A stretch of DNA of 64,000 bases from JAGVVZ01 sp964372465. GTDB taxonomy: Archaea > Aenigmatarchaeota > Aenigmatarchaeia > CG10238-14. Made by a program: the position numbers and the translations under genes. Position 1 is the first letter of the stretch. Each line of letters begins with the position of its first letter. This document shows, one piece after another, positions 17,250-24,694 of the stretch. The notes beneath the pieces were generated by a model, which was not told the origin of the DNA, made no database searches, and was given only the letters and a program-made list of their open reading frames with translations. Location: assembly GCA_964372465.1 (NCBI GenBank), contig CAYJRA010000002.1:26053-90052 (forward strand). The letters run 5' to 3'.

Positions 17250-17471
17250 ATGAATACAAATTTATTGTTGAGTGTTTTGATTGGAGCAATGGTATTAGTT
17301 TCAGTGTTGCAAGCTATACAATTGTTTAGTCTTCAATCGGCTCTAAGTGGTGGAATATCACTAGGTACTTCAGGCAGTAAATCTGCAAGTGCTTCATCAA
17401 GTGGACAAAGTGGATCGGCTCAATTACCATCCAATTTGGGAAACTTACCTCAGATGGTTGGTGGTTGTTAA
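17250..17471 (+). CDS. Small anchored Ser/Gly-rich protein ending in VGGC
   Basis: A 73-residue protein with an N-terminal hydrophobic helix (LLLSVLIGAMVLVSVLQAIQ), a Ser/Gly/Ala linker and the C-terminal ending LPQMVGGC with a terminal Cys. An unusually strong ribosome-binding site (AAAGGAGG, about 17236-17243) precedes it, implying abundant synthesis. The exposed terminal Cys and its place between a Cys-rich protein and a triple thioredoxin suggest a thiol partner or substrate; this is inference. I do not know a named family. Confidence 0.6.
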   Translation: MNTNLLLSVLIGAMVLVSVLQAIQLFSLQSALSGGISLGTSGSKSASASSSGQSGSAQLPSNLGNLPQMVGGC

Positions 17472-17493
17472 TTTTTTTATTGGATGATGTTTA

Positions 17494-18675
17494 ATGGCCG
17501 ATAATAGAAGACATAAGTCTAGAAGCAAGGAACAAAGAATTTCCATAAATTTGGATACGTTATTTTTATTTTTATTTTTAGCTTTAGTCTTGGCTCAAAT
17601 TTTTAACTTACTCACCGTTTTTGGTATAACAAACAGAATAAAAGGAGAAACAGATAAACAGAAAGAATTGGCTAGACCAGCCGATTTAAAACTCATGAAG
17701 ATTATAGACAGTTCTTGCAAATCATGTTTTGAAATCAATGATATTATAGAAGAAATTAAACAAAAAAATGTAAAACTTTTGGATGAGAAAACGGTTGAGT
17801 TTAATTCTCAAGAAGGCAGAGGCTTTATTTCTAAATATAACATACAAAAAATTCCAGCGTTAATTATAACAGGTGAAGTTAATAAATCGGTCGATTTGGA
17901 AGAATATTTTAAAGAAAATGGAAAGATTGTTGGAAATGATACAAAAATCATTTTATTTACAAATATTAGACCACCTTATTTTGATTTAACCAGGAATAAA
18001 GTTGCCGGCCTTGTTTCCATAATAAGTATAGTTGATACAGATTGCAAAGAGTGTTCATCTTTAAATAATGTTTTAGTTGCTTTTAAAGCGTCAAATGTAG
18101 AGGTATCAGATACAAAAACAGTAGAATACAATTCAGATGAAGGTCGCGAATTGATAAGGAAATACGAAATTCAGAGGATCCCAGCTATTGTTATATCGAA
18201 TGATATAAAAGAATATGAAGATATCTATTTTGCTCTATCCAGACTAAATGTTACTGAAAAAGATGGCAATTATGCATTGCACACAATTTCTCCGCCATAT
18301 TTAGATGTAAAATCGGGAAAGACTATGGGCTTAACAACATTAATAATGTTGAGTGACTCGTCTTGTGATGAATGCTATAATGTAACAACTCACAAGTCTA
18401 TAATACCCAATTTTGGTATAATTATATCAAAAGAATCATCTTATGATATTAGTTCTTCAGAAGGCAAAAAATTAGTTGGAAAATATAATATAACAAAGGT
18501 CCCAACTATCGTTTTATCTTCAGACGCTAAAGAATATCCACAATTTTTACAAGTTTGGAATTCTGTCGGTACAGTTGAAAAAGATAATTGGTTTGTTTTT
18601 AGAAAAATAGAAGTCATGGGAACATATAAAGACTTAACGTCAAATGAAGTGGTTGCTCCTCCAGAAGGGCAATAA
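17494..18675 (+). CDS. Membrane-anchored triple thioredoxin-like protein
   Basis: A 393-residue protein with an N-terminal transmembrane helix (about 21-45) and three tandem thioredoxin-like repeats of about 110 residues. Each repeat has a redox CxxC (Cys75/78 CKSC, Cys184/187 CKEC, Cys291/294 CDEC) and a matching cis-Pro loop (KIPALI, RIPAIV, KVPTIV). The repeats share a SxEGRxxxxKY(N/E)I segment, showing internal triplication. All three active sites are intact. It probably works outside the membrane, receiving electrons from the CcdA-like protein encoded next. Confidence 0.8.
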   Translation: MADNRRHKSRSKEQRISINLDTLFLFLFLALVLAQIFNLLTVFGITNRIKGETDKQKELARPADLKLMKIIDSSCKSCFEINDIIEEIKQKNVKLLDEKTVEFNSQEGRGFISKYNIQKIPALIITGEVNKSVDLEEYFKENGKIVGNDTKIILFTNIRPPYFDLTRNKVAGLVSIISIVDTDCKECSSLNNVLVAFKASNVEVSDTKTVEYNSDEGRELIRKYEIQRIPAIVISNDIKEYEDIYFALSRLNVTEKDGNYALHTISPPYLDVKSGKTMGLTTLIMLSDSSCDECYNVTTHKSIIPNFGIIISKESSYDISSSEGKKLVGKYNITKVPTIVLSSDAKEYPQFLQVWNSVGTVEKDNWFVFRKIEVMGTYKDLTSNEVVAPPEGQ

Positions 18676-18690
18676 CTTAAATAGTTACCT

Positions 18691-18705
18691 TTTCAAATTT
18701 TGTAA
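18691..18705. promoter_or_regulatory. Putative BlaI-type operator, copy 3
   Basis: TTTCA-AATTT-TGTAA, one mismatch from the dyads at 16.4 kb and with the same 5-base spacer. It lies directly before the ribosome-binding site and ATG of the CcdA-like gene. Binding there is inferred, not shown. Confidence 0.45.
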
Positions 18706-18713
18706 AGGATAGC

Positions 18714-19724
18714 ATGAAAATATTGAATTATTTTTTGATCTTATTTTTTAGTGTACATTACATCAATTTAGTTTTAGCTTATGAGGCAGACTTTCCTCAT
18801 AACGATGGAATACCCGAAAATTTGATAAAAGTTAAAATAGAAAGCTTGTCAGAGGTTCAAAAACTAACTATATTATCTGCATTTGTTGGCGGTATATTGT
18901 TATTTTTTGCGCCATGCAGCATAGGTTTACTTCCAGCTTATTTTGCCTCTACATTCAAAAATAAAACAAATCTTGTATTGATGACTTTAGCCTTTTTTAT
19001 CGGTTTTGCATCATTCAATGCTTTCTTAGGTCTGGGAGCTTCTATATTGGGTAATTGGATATTAATATATCAACCAAAAATTGTCTTGTTATCCGGTTTG
19101 TTAATAATTGTGTTTGGTCTAATGTTAATTTTTGGAATCTCTTTTAGTTTATTTAACATGAAAAATAAAATTGGAAACAGTTTTTTTGAAAACATTATTT
19201 TTGGTGCATTATTTTCATTTGGTTATGCCGGGTGTGCTGGGCCAATAGTATTTAGCATACTTACTTTAGCATCTACTTTACCCATTATTTTAGCTGCCTT
19301 TTTGATGTTTGTTTATTCTCTTGGTATGTCTATACCGTTAATTATAATCTCCTTACTTTTTGATAAAATAAAGATTTTTGATAGGTCAATATTCAGAAAA
19401 TCTATTGAATTTAAGTTATTTGAAAAAACAATATACACGAGTGTTACTAACATAATTGGTGGTCTTATTTTTGTGCTTTTGGGACTTGTGTATTTAGTTT
19501 ATAATAGTACAGGTGTTTTTCATCAAATACCACTGAATATATCGCAACCTATTTATGATTTCGTTTATGACAAACAAAAATTATTTGTTAACTTGTTTAG
19601 TTCTTCTTTTTATAATATAATAGGGATAAGTCTTATTGCCATAATATTTTTCTTTATTGTTAAAAGTATGTTGAATTCTAGTACAATATCAAAAAATAAA
19701 AGAGGCATAGATAAATTTAAATAA
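18714..19724 (+). CDS. ccdA: CcdA/DsbD-like thiol electron-transfer membrane protein
   Basis: Moves reducing equivalents from the cytoplasm across the membrane to extracytoplasmic thioredoxins. It has a signal-like N-terminus, then six or more hydrophobic helices. The redox Cys pair of the family is present: Cys68 in FFAPCSIGLLP and Cys174 in GYAGCAGPI, corresponding to the PC-x-LP and C-x-GP motifs of CcdA. At 336 residues it is longer than minimal CcdA because of an N-terminal extracytoplasmic stretch and an extended C-terminus. Its neighbours are the triple thioredoxin and a Cys-rich anchored protein. Confidence 0.88.
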   Translation: MKILNYFLILFFSVHYINLVLAYEADFPHNDGIPENLIKVKIESLSEVQKLTILSAFVGGILLFFAPCSIGLLPAYFASTFKNKTNLVLMTLAFFIGFASFNAFLGLGASILGNWILIYQPKIVLLSGLLIIVFGLMLIFGISFSLFNMKNKIGNSFFENIIFGALFSFGYAGCAGPIVFSILTLASTLPIILAAFLMFVYSLGMSIPLIIISLLFDKIKIFDRSIFRKSIEFKLFEKTIYTSVTNIIGGLIFVLLGLVYLVYNSTGVFHQIPLNISQPIYDFVYDKQKLFVNLFSSSFYNIIGISLIAIIFFFIVKSMLNSSTISKNKRGIDKFK

Positions 19725-19746
19725 CAAATTAGTAAACATAATAAAA

Positions 19747-20439
19747 GTGAATGCAATGAAAAAATACGAATGCGGAGTATGTAAGAGAAAATTTGGTTCT
19801 GAAATAGCTTTGAATCAACACATGAACTCTAAACACGAAAAAAAATCTGAGATCAAGAAAACTAAAAAAGAAATTAAATTGAAATTTCCTAAGAAGATAG
19901 GCATATATATAACATTAGTTTCGGTTTTGCTGGTAGTTGGTTTTATTGTTTATAGAGGAATCAATTCATCCTCCGGAGCAGAAATAGGACAAATAGGTTC
20001 AACTCATATTCATGCTGATATAGGTATATTTTTAAATGGAAAACAAATGACACCTATACCACCACAATATTATGTGAGAAGTCCATATGTACATTTTGAA
20101 GGCGGTCCCGGAGCTGGAACGGTGATACATATACATGCAACTGGAGTTCCTCTTAGCTTGTTATTTAAATCTCTGAGTGTAGATTTTGATTCAAAATGTT
20201 TTACTTCATATAGTGGACAAAAATATTGTAGCGATGATCAAAAAACTTTGAAAATGTTTGTAAAACATAAAGACGGAAACTGGACACAAAATTATGAAAA
20301 CGAAAAATATGTGTTTGAAGATTTAGATAAAATTTTGATAACTTATGGCAATGAAAGCATGGAAGGCATTGAAAAACAAATGGATTCTGTGACAGATTAT
20401 TCTAAAGACAATTCTGGTAGAAAAATGCCATTGAAATAA
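19747..20439 (+). CDS. C2H2 zinc finger plus membrane anchor plus His-rich ectodomain
   Basis: A 230-residue protein. Residues 7-30 form a classical C2H2 finger (Cys9-x2-Cys12-x12-His25-x4-His30). A basic linker and one transmembrane helix (about 54-72) follow, then an outside domain rich in HxH motifs: STHIHADIGIFLNGK, YVHFEGG, VIHIHATG. That ectodomain resembles uncharacterised domains I recall from ammonia-oxidising archaea. Cys pairs later (KCF, YCS) may form a disulfide. The finger on the cytoplasmic side could bind nucleic acid or protein. Metal binding outside is inferred. Confidence 0.7.
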   Translation: MNAMKKYECGVCKRKFGSEIALNQHMNSKHEKKSEIKKTKKEIKLKFPKKIGIYITLVSVLLVVGFIVYRGINSSSGAEIGQIGSTHIHADIGIFLNGKQMTPIPPQYYVRSPYVHFEGGPGAGTVIHIHATGVPLSLLFKSLSVDFDSKCFTSYSGQKYCSDDQKTLKMFVKHKDGNWTQNYENEKYVFEDLDKILITYGNESMEGIEKQMDSVTDYSKDNSGRKMPLK

Positions 20440-20489
20440 AATTTAAATGAAAAGCAAAATGAACTATTAACTAATAATGGCAGTTTAAT

Positions 20490-20738
20490 ATGGCCGCAAT
20501 AGAATCAGAAATTGGTGTAAAATTAATTTATATATTAGGATTAAGCAACATAATAGGGCTATTATTGGTTTTCTTTTCATGCAGATGTCTAGTTGGAATT
20601 AATTTTGTCAAAAAAATGTGGAAATATCGATGGTATCAGAAATTTTATAATTACCATTGTTACTATTGGTGGTTTTTCTTTATTTCTGTATTGATGCATA
20701 CTTTAATTGCATTTTTAGTTTTTGGCATTCCTTTTTAA
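20490..20738 (+). CDS. Small two-helix membrane protein with conserved Cys/His
   Basis: An 82-residue membrane protein. Helix 1 (LIYILGLSNIIGLLLVFFSC) ends in a CRC motif. A basic loop leads to YHCYYWW and helix 2 with an internal His (VLMHTLIAFLVFG). The Cys/His pattern facing both membrane sides suggests a redox or heme ligand role, consistent with the CcdA/thioredoxin neighbourhood. No family name can be given. Confidence 0.55.
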   Translation: MAAIESEIGVKLIYILGLSNIIGLLLVFFSCRCLVGINFVKKMWKYRWYQKFYNYHCYYWWFFFISVLMHTLIAFLVFGIPF

Positions 20739-21529
20739 GAAGCTAACCCCCTCAATAATAATCCTACCGTGTATGCTATAATTGCAGCTAATCCACCAAC
20801 TAACAGGACTTCTAATCCACTTTTCCACCATTTTTTCTTTGTAATAAAAACCTTTATGGCGCCAACTGTGAACAATGCTATCGCTGTTAGAAATATAGAA
20901 ATCATAAAGGAGTAGCTCTTAATAGATGGAATAAAATATGATAGTGTATAAGTAAATAGTGGAGTAAAGCCAACAAGTACAAATGCTATAAAAGTAGCTA
21001 AAGCGCTTTTAAATGGAGATTTTTGTTGTGGTATTATATTTAATTCTTCCATCATCATTGTATCTACCCAAACTTTTTTATTAGAAGTAATTATTTTAAT
21101 AGTATCTTCTAGTTTTTGCCCCTCGAATCCTTTCTTTTTATATATGTTTCTTATTTCTTCAATCTCTCCTTCAGGTACATTTTGGATTTCCCATTCCTCA
21201 CGTTTTCTTTCTTGTTGTTGATACTCTAATTCTGATTTGGTGCTAAGATAGTTTCCAATAGCCATCGAGAATCCATCAGCAAACAGATTTCCTAGACCTA
21301 GTATCAACACGATTGATGGAGATAAAGAAGCACCCGCAACACCAGACACTACAGCAAATGTAGTAACTACACCATCTATAGCACCATATACAAAATCTCC
21401 AATATGTTCTCCTCCAGGAGGTGAGTGTCCTTTTTCATTTATTAGATGTTTTTCATGAGCTTTTCTTGTTTCCTCTATATTTCTATTAGAAAATGCCTTT
21501 CTAGCGGATTCGATTCTTTTGTCCATCAT
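20735..21529 (-). CDS. VIT1/CCC1 family iron/manganese transporter
   Basis: Membrane transporter of the vacuolar iron transporter family, 264 residues, predicted to export Fe or Mn or load a store. The signature block IGDFVYGAIDGVVTTFAVVS opens the first helix, followed by NLFADGFSMAIGNYLSTKSE, a cytoplasmic helical insert rich in Glu (REEWEIQNVPEGEIEEI) typical of the metal-binding domain, and three C-terminal helices. It overlaps the previous gene convergently by 4 bases. Metal transport beside the redox module may be coincidental. Confidence 0.88.
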   Translation of the reverse strand: MMDKRIESARKAFSNRNIEETRKAHEKHLINEKGHSPPGGEHIGDFVYGAIDGVVTTFAVVSGVAGASLSPSIVLILGLGNLFADGFSMAIGNYLSTKSELEYQQQERKREEWEIQNVPEGEIEEIRNIYKKKGFEGQKLEDTIKIITSNKKVWVDTMMMEELNIIPQQKSPFKSALATFIAFVLVGFTPLFTYTLSYFIPSIKSYSFMISIFLTAIALFTVGAIKVFITKKKWWKSGLEVLLVGGLAAIIAYTVGLLLRGLAS

Positions 21530-21541
21530 AATATTTTGTGG

Positions 21542-22657
21542 TTAATTGTTTATTAACATTGAGAGTTTATTTAAGGCATTTAGTTTATCTTTTTTTTCTA
21601 GTTTTGCACTTTGAATGATTTCTCTCAAAGAGGCGATAACATCATCATAATGATTTTTATTAATCTCATATGGTATTTTATCTTTACCTCCTACACAAAA
21701 TGAGAATTTTGCTGGATCTTTCCAGCTAGGTTTTGAGCCATAGATTAATTCAGAAATCAAAGCCAATGATCTTACAGTTTTTTCACCAACCCCATGGAGT
21801 GAAATTAATTCTTCATAGTTTTTAGGTTGAAATTCATAAATTTTTCTTAGAGTATTCCAACTTCTTTTTGATATATCTATAGGAAGTATTTTATGATCTC
21901 TATGCATGTCAAGAACATCTATATTATTAAAGTCAAGAAATTGACCCAGCATTGTTTGATGGGATAATCTGAAATATTTACTCAAATGTTTCGGGTTGTC
22001 TTTAACTATATCCAAACTTATATCTCTTGTTTCTTTGCTCTCTTTAGCAACCATGTTCAACCCCTCAACTTTTATATCGCAACAAATTGCCTTATGGGGT
22101 TCTTCTACAAAAGAATTTACATTATTATGGATCCAGTGGTATCTACGTGCATATTTTATCTCACTGTTTAACCCCTGTTGAATTACAACCCATTTACCGC
22201 CTTCTGTGACAACGAAAGAATGATGGTATAAAGAAAACCCAGATTGTATTAAGGAATTGTCGACTTTGGCTACAATTTTGCTAGTATATTTTAATTTTTC
22301 TATTTTACTAGATGACAAAGAAAACTTATTTCCAATAATTTCCAATTCTTTTAATGTTTTTTTCGATGCAGTCCCCTTACCACCAGCTATAGCTATATTA
22401 GATTCTTTTGTGTTTAACACCAGTTTAAGAGCTCCCAAAGTAACGGTGGTGCATCCACTTGAGTGATGATCGTAACCCAATATACATGATAGAGCCTGAA
22501 ACCAATAAGGATCGGATAGTCTCTTTAGAAGATTTTCATTCCCATATTCTGAAATTATTATATCTGATATTGGTTTAGCTAAATTAACCATTCTTTTAAA
22601 TAACCATTTTGGTGTTGAGCCTGAATGAAGAGGCAAATTTGCTATTCCCAATTTCAA
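21542..22657 (-). CDS. DUF763 family protein
   Basis: A 371-residue member of DUF763 (COG1415), recognised from the N-terminus (MKLGIANLPLHSGSTPKWLF) and the GYDHHSSGCTTVTLGALK block. The C-terminal part holds a helix-hairpin-helix-like segment (LISLHGVGEKTVRSLALIS), suggesting nucleic-acid contact. The biochemical function of the family is not established. It follows a 46-residue Zn-ribbon gene by 6 bases, so the two likely share a message. Confidence 0.85.
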   Translation of the reverse strand: MKLGIANLPLHSGSTPKWLFKRMVNLAKPISDIIISEYGNENLLKRLSDPYWFQALSCILGYDHHSSGCTTVTLGALKLVLNTKESNIAIAGGKGTASKKTLKELEIIGNKFSLSSSKIEKLKYTSKIVAKVDNSLIQSGFSLYHHSFVVTEGGKWVVIQQGLNSEIKYARRYHWIHNNVNSFVEEPHKAICCDIKVEGLNMVAKESKETRDISLDIVKDNPKHLSKYFRLSHQTMLGQFLDFNNIDVLDMHRDHKILPIDISKRSWNTLRKIYEFQPKNYEELISLHGVGEKTVRSLALISELIYGSKPSWKDPAKFSFCVGGKDKIPYEINKNHYDDVIASLREIIQSAKLEKKDKLNALNKLSMLINN

Positions 22658-22663
22658 ATTATT

Positions 22664-22804
22664 CTACCATTTGTTTGAGCTCAATATTGACTCCAATAAA
22701 ATATTCATATTTTCAGTGTTCCCACATCTGAGACAAAGTAAGGTTTTAGTCATTCCATGTATGAATTTATAAAATCTATGTCCACTGCATGTTTTGCATT
22801 TCAT
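22664..22804 (-). CDS. Tiny Zn-ribbon protein (46 residues)
   Basis: The peptide starts MKCKTCSGHRFYKFIHG and continues with LLCLRCGNTENMN: two CxxC knuckles forming a zinc ribbon. A good ribosome-binding site (AGGTGAT) lies 5 bases before the ATG, which supports real translation. The stop lies 6 bases before the DUF763 start on the same strand. Function unknown; partnership with the helix-hairpin-helix DUF763 protein is a reasonable guess. Confidence 0.75.
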   Translation of the reverse strand: MKCKTCSGHRFYKFIHGMTKTLLCLRCGNTENMNILLESILSSNKW

Positions 22805-22900
22805 ATAAATCACCTCTTATCTTCTATTAAAGAAAAACAAGTTATATCGTATTCGAAGGAGTACAGTTTCTTTGAATGTGAAAAAGAGAGTATATTATGA

Positions 22901-22971
22901 CTTATTTTGATTAAAATAAGCTATAATATAATTCAAAAAAATATCTTTTGAATTTTTGTGATTTTAATCAC
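22901..22971. repeat. Three consecutive hairpin-forming inverted repeats
   Basis: Three perfect dyads stand in a row: CTTATTTT-GATT-AAAATAAG (22901-22920), ATTCAAAA-N7-TTTTGAAT (22931-22953) and GTGATT-TT-AATCAC (22958-22971). They lie in the AT-rich gap between the small Zn-ribbon gene and a Nudix remnant. They could be operators, termination signals or part of a small RNA. The rest of the gap (22805-23072) shows no gene. Confidence 0.5.
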
Positions 22972-23072
22972 GAATTTAGATTATTTTAATTTTTAGAAAC
23001 CAAATTCAGGATTCTATTATTTCTTAATGTGTAAACCCAGTTCTTTTAAATTCGTCTTGTTTAATAATAGTA

Positions 23073-23205
23073 ATGAAAAAATTCATAATGATAGCAGATG
23101 TCGTGATTAACAAAGATGGTAAAATATTAATCATAAAAGAGAAACTCTAGAAAAGAATTTGCTCCAAATAAGTGGGGTTTTTCTGGCGATAAAGACAAAT
23201 TTTGA
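23073..23205 (+). pseudogene. Degraded Nudix hydrolase fragment
   Basis: An ATG opens a frame reading MKKFIMIADVVINKDGKIL and ending at TAG, like the first strand of a Nudix domain (a V-I-N-K-D-G-K-I-L pattern). One frame over, directly after the stop, the sequence continues as KEFAPNKWGFSGDKDKF, resembling the segment just before the Nudix box (KWGF-x-GGK). Together they look like the 5' third of a Nudix gene broken by a frameshift and truncated before the catalytic box. The call depends on a two-frame reading. Confidence 0.55.
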
Positions 23206-23237
23206 TAGATTCTTTTGAGTATTTTTCATCTCTTTAA

Positions 23238-23627
23238 TTAATTTTTTTCTTTCAAGTTATATTTGTATATTTTATACATTTCTTCAATTTTTTCATCATC
23301 TATATGTTTTCCAAAAGATTTATGCGGTAACAACCCACCGCCAAACGATTTAGGTATATGCATCAACTCATGGATTAGAGTCTTATCCTGTTCTTCTTTA
23401 CTTAACTTATCAAATTTATGTGATATAACTTCAATAACATAATGTGCCCTCATACTCAACGCTTTTTGCCAAATTTTAGGAAAACTCCATATACGTGCTA
23501 AAGCTCTAGATTTTGATCCATAACTTCTTATACAAAACACTCTTTCCATATCAACATGTTTTATTTGTAGAACATCTACTAGACGATTTAATCTCTCTTT
23601 TATATCTAAAGCCGTTTCGAATTTCAT
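23238..23627 (-). CDS. Putative HExxH metallopeptidase (phage-metallopeptidase type)
   Basis: A 129-residue protein with HELMH in LIHELMHIPKSFGGGLLPHK. The overall pattern (conserved RSYGSKSRALARIW, then HYVIEVISHKFDKL, then HELMH and a downstream His) matches the small predicted metallopeptidases of COG4900. The zinc site looks intact. It is the last gene of a minus-strand run after an E1-like enzyme (38-base gap). A peptidase next to an E1-like adenylyltransferase is suggestive but unproven as a functional pair. Confidence 0.75.
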   Translation of the reverse strand: MKFETALDIKERLNRLVDVLQIKHVDMERVFCIRSYGSKSRALARIWSFPKIWQKALSMRAHYVIEVISHKFDKLSKEEQDKTLIHELMHIPKSFGGGLLPHKSFGKHIDDEKIEEMYKIYKYNLKEKN

Positions 23628-23665
23628 AGAATCAGTTAGTTTAATTTATTATATAAAGATTCATT

Positions 23666-24661
23666 CTAACTTCCCATATATTTTACAAATATAGTTTTTG
23701 CCTGGTCTTCACTTTTAACCCCTGATACTATAGATCTACCATTTTTATATAGTGAAATTTGCTTATCACCACTTTTAAAATGGAGCAAATATTTGTTATA
23801 ATAAACCTCTCCCGATTTTTTTAATCTGTCAGAAATGTTTTTGAAATTGTTAATTCTCGTATCAGTATTTATCTGAAAAGAATTTTGTCCACACATTCGT
23901 GTTATTTTTGATCCAATAGTCCCATTTAAGAAAACGAAATTCTTTTTTACGCAAGTCTCACATTTTGGATTTTTATTTATATGCAATGACTCAAAAGTAT
24001 CATTTAGCATATCCACTCTAAAAATTTTTTTTGGCGCCTTTCCTATAGAAAGTATTTTTAATGCTTCCCTTATCTGTATAGATGCTATTATAGAAGGAAG
24101 AGAATTAGATATACCAGCACTTTCACATGTTTCTAAGTCTTCAGTTCTTGGTATTTCTCTAAAAACGCATCTAAAACAAATTTTCTCAGGCAAAATATTG
24201 AAACTAGCACCAACGCTTCCAATTACCCCGCCATATACCCACGGAATTTTGTTTTTAATGCAAATATCGTTAATAAGAAATCTACTCTCGAGATTATCAG
24301 TGCCGTCAACGACTAAGTCAATATCTTTTAACAGTTTCCAGGCATTTTTAAAATTAAAATCATCAACCATTGCATTAATTTTTACTTTTGGGTGAATGTG
24401 ATGAATTCTCTTTTTAGCAGCTATAGCTTTCGGTACGCCTATATCGCTTTTTGTGTATAATATCTGATTTTCCAGATTTCTTAATTCTACAAAGTCTCTG
24501 TCTATTACAGTTAATTTTTTTATACCATTTTTAGCTAATAATTCAGCAGATCTACTTCCTAAAGCGCCAACTCCTATTACAGCTACATGCTTTTTTGACA
24601 ATTTATTATGACTGAATTTGATATTTTTTGTTCTTAATTTTGTTATGTTCATACCTTTCAT
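23666..24661 (-). CDS. E1-like adenylyltransferase (ThiF/MoeB/UbaA family)
   Basis: Activates the C-terminus of a ubiquitin-like or sulfur-carrier protein by adenylation. The nucleotide fold shows HVAVIGVGALGSRSAELLAK, DRDFVELRNLENQILY and DLVVDGTDNLESRFLIND. Zinc Cys pairs are CFRC and CETC, and a candidate catalytic Cys sits in DLETCESAGI. An extra C-terminal region of about 90 residues follows the core. No ubiquitin-like partner gene is visible in this window. It lies 33 bases downstream of the MurL-like gene and upstream of the small metallopeptidase. Confidence 0.88.
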   Translation of the reverse strand: MKGMNITKLRTKNIKFSHNKLSKKHVAVIGVGALGSRSAELLAKNGIKKLTVIDRDFVELRNLENQILYTKSDIGVPKAIAAKKRIHHIHPKVKINAMVDDFNFKNAWKLLKDIDLVVDGTDNLESRFLINDICIKNKIPWVYGGVIGSVGASFNILPEKICFRCVFREIPRTEDLETCESAGISNSLPSIIASIQIREALKILSIGKAPKKIFRVDMLNDTFESLHINKNPKCETCVKKNFVFLNGTIGSKITRMCGQNSFQINTDTRINNFKNISDRLKKSGEVYYNKYLLHFKSGDKQISLYKNGRSIVSGVKSEDQAKTIFVKYMGS

Positions 24662-24694
24662 AAGGAAATTAAAATGTTAATATTAAAAATCACT

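Noticed and set aside
19720..19745. A fourth BlaI-type dyad before the Zn-finger gene (TAACA near GTAAA)
   Set aside because: It needs two mismatches or a different spacer; too weak to support.
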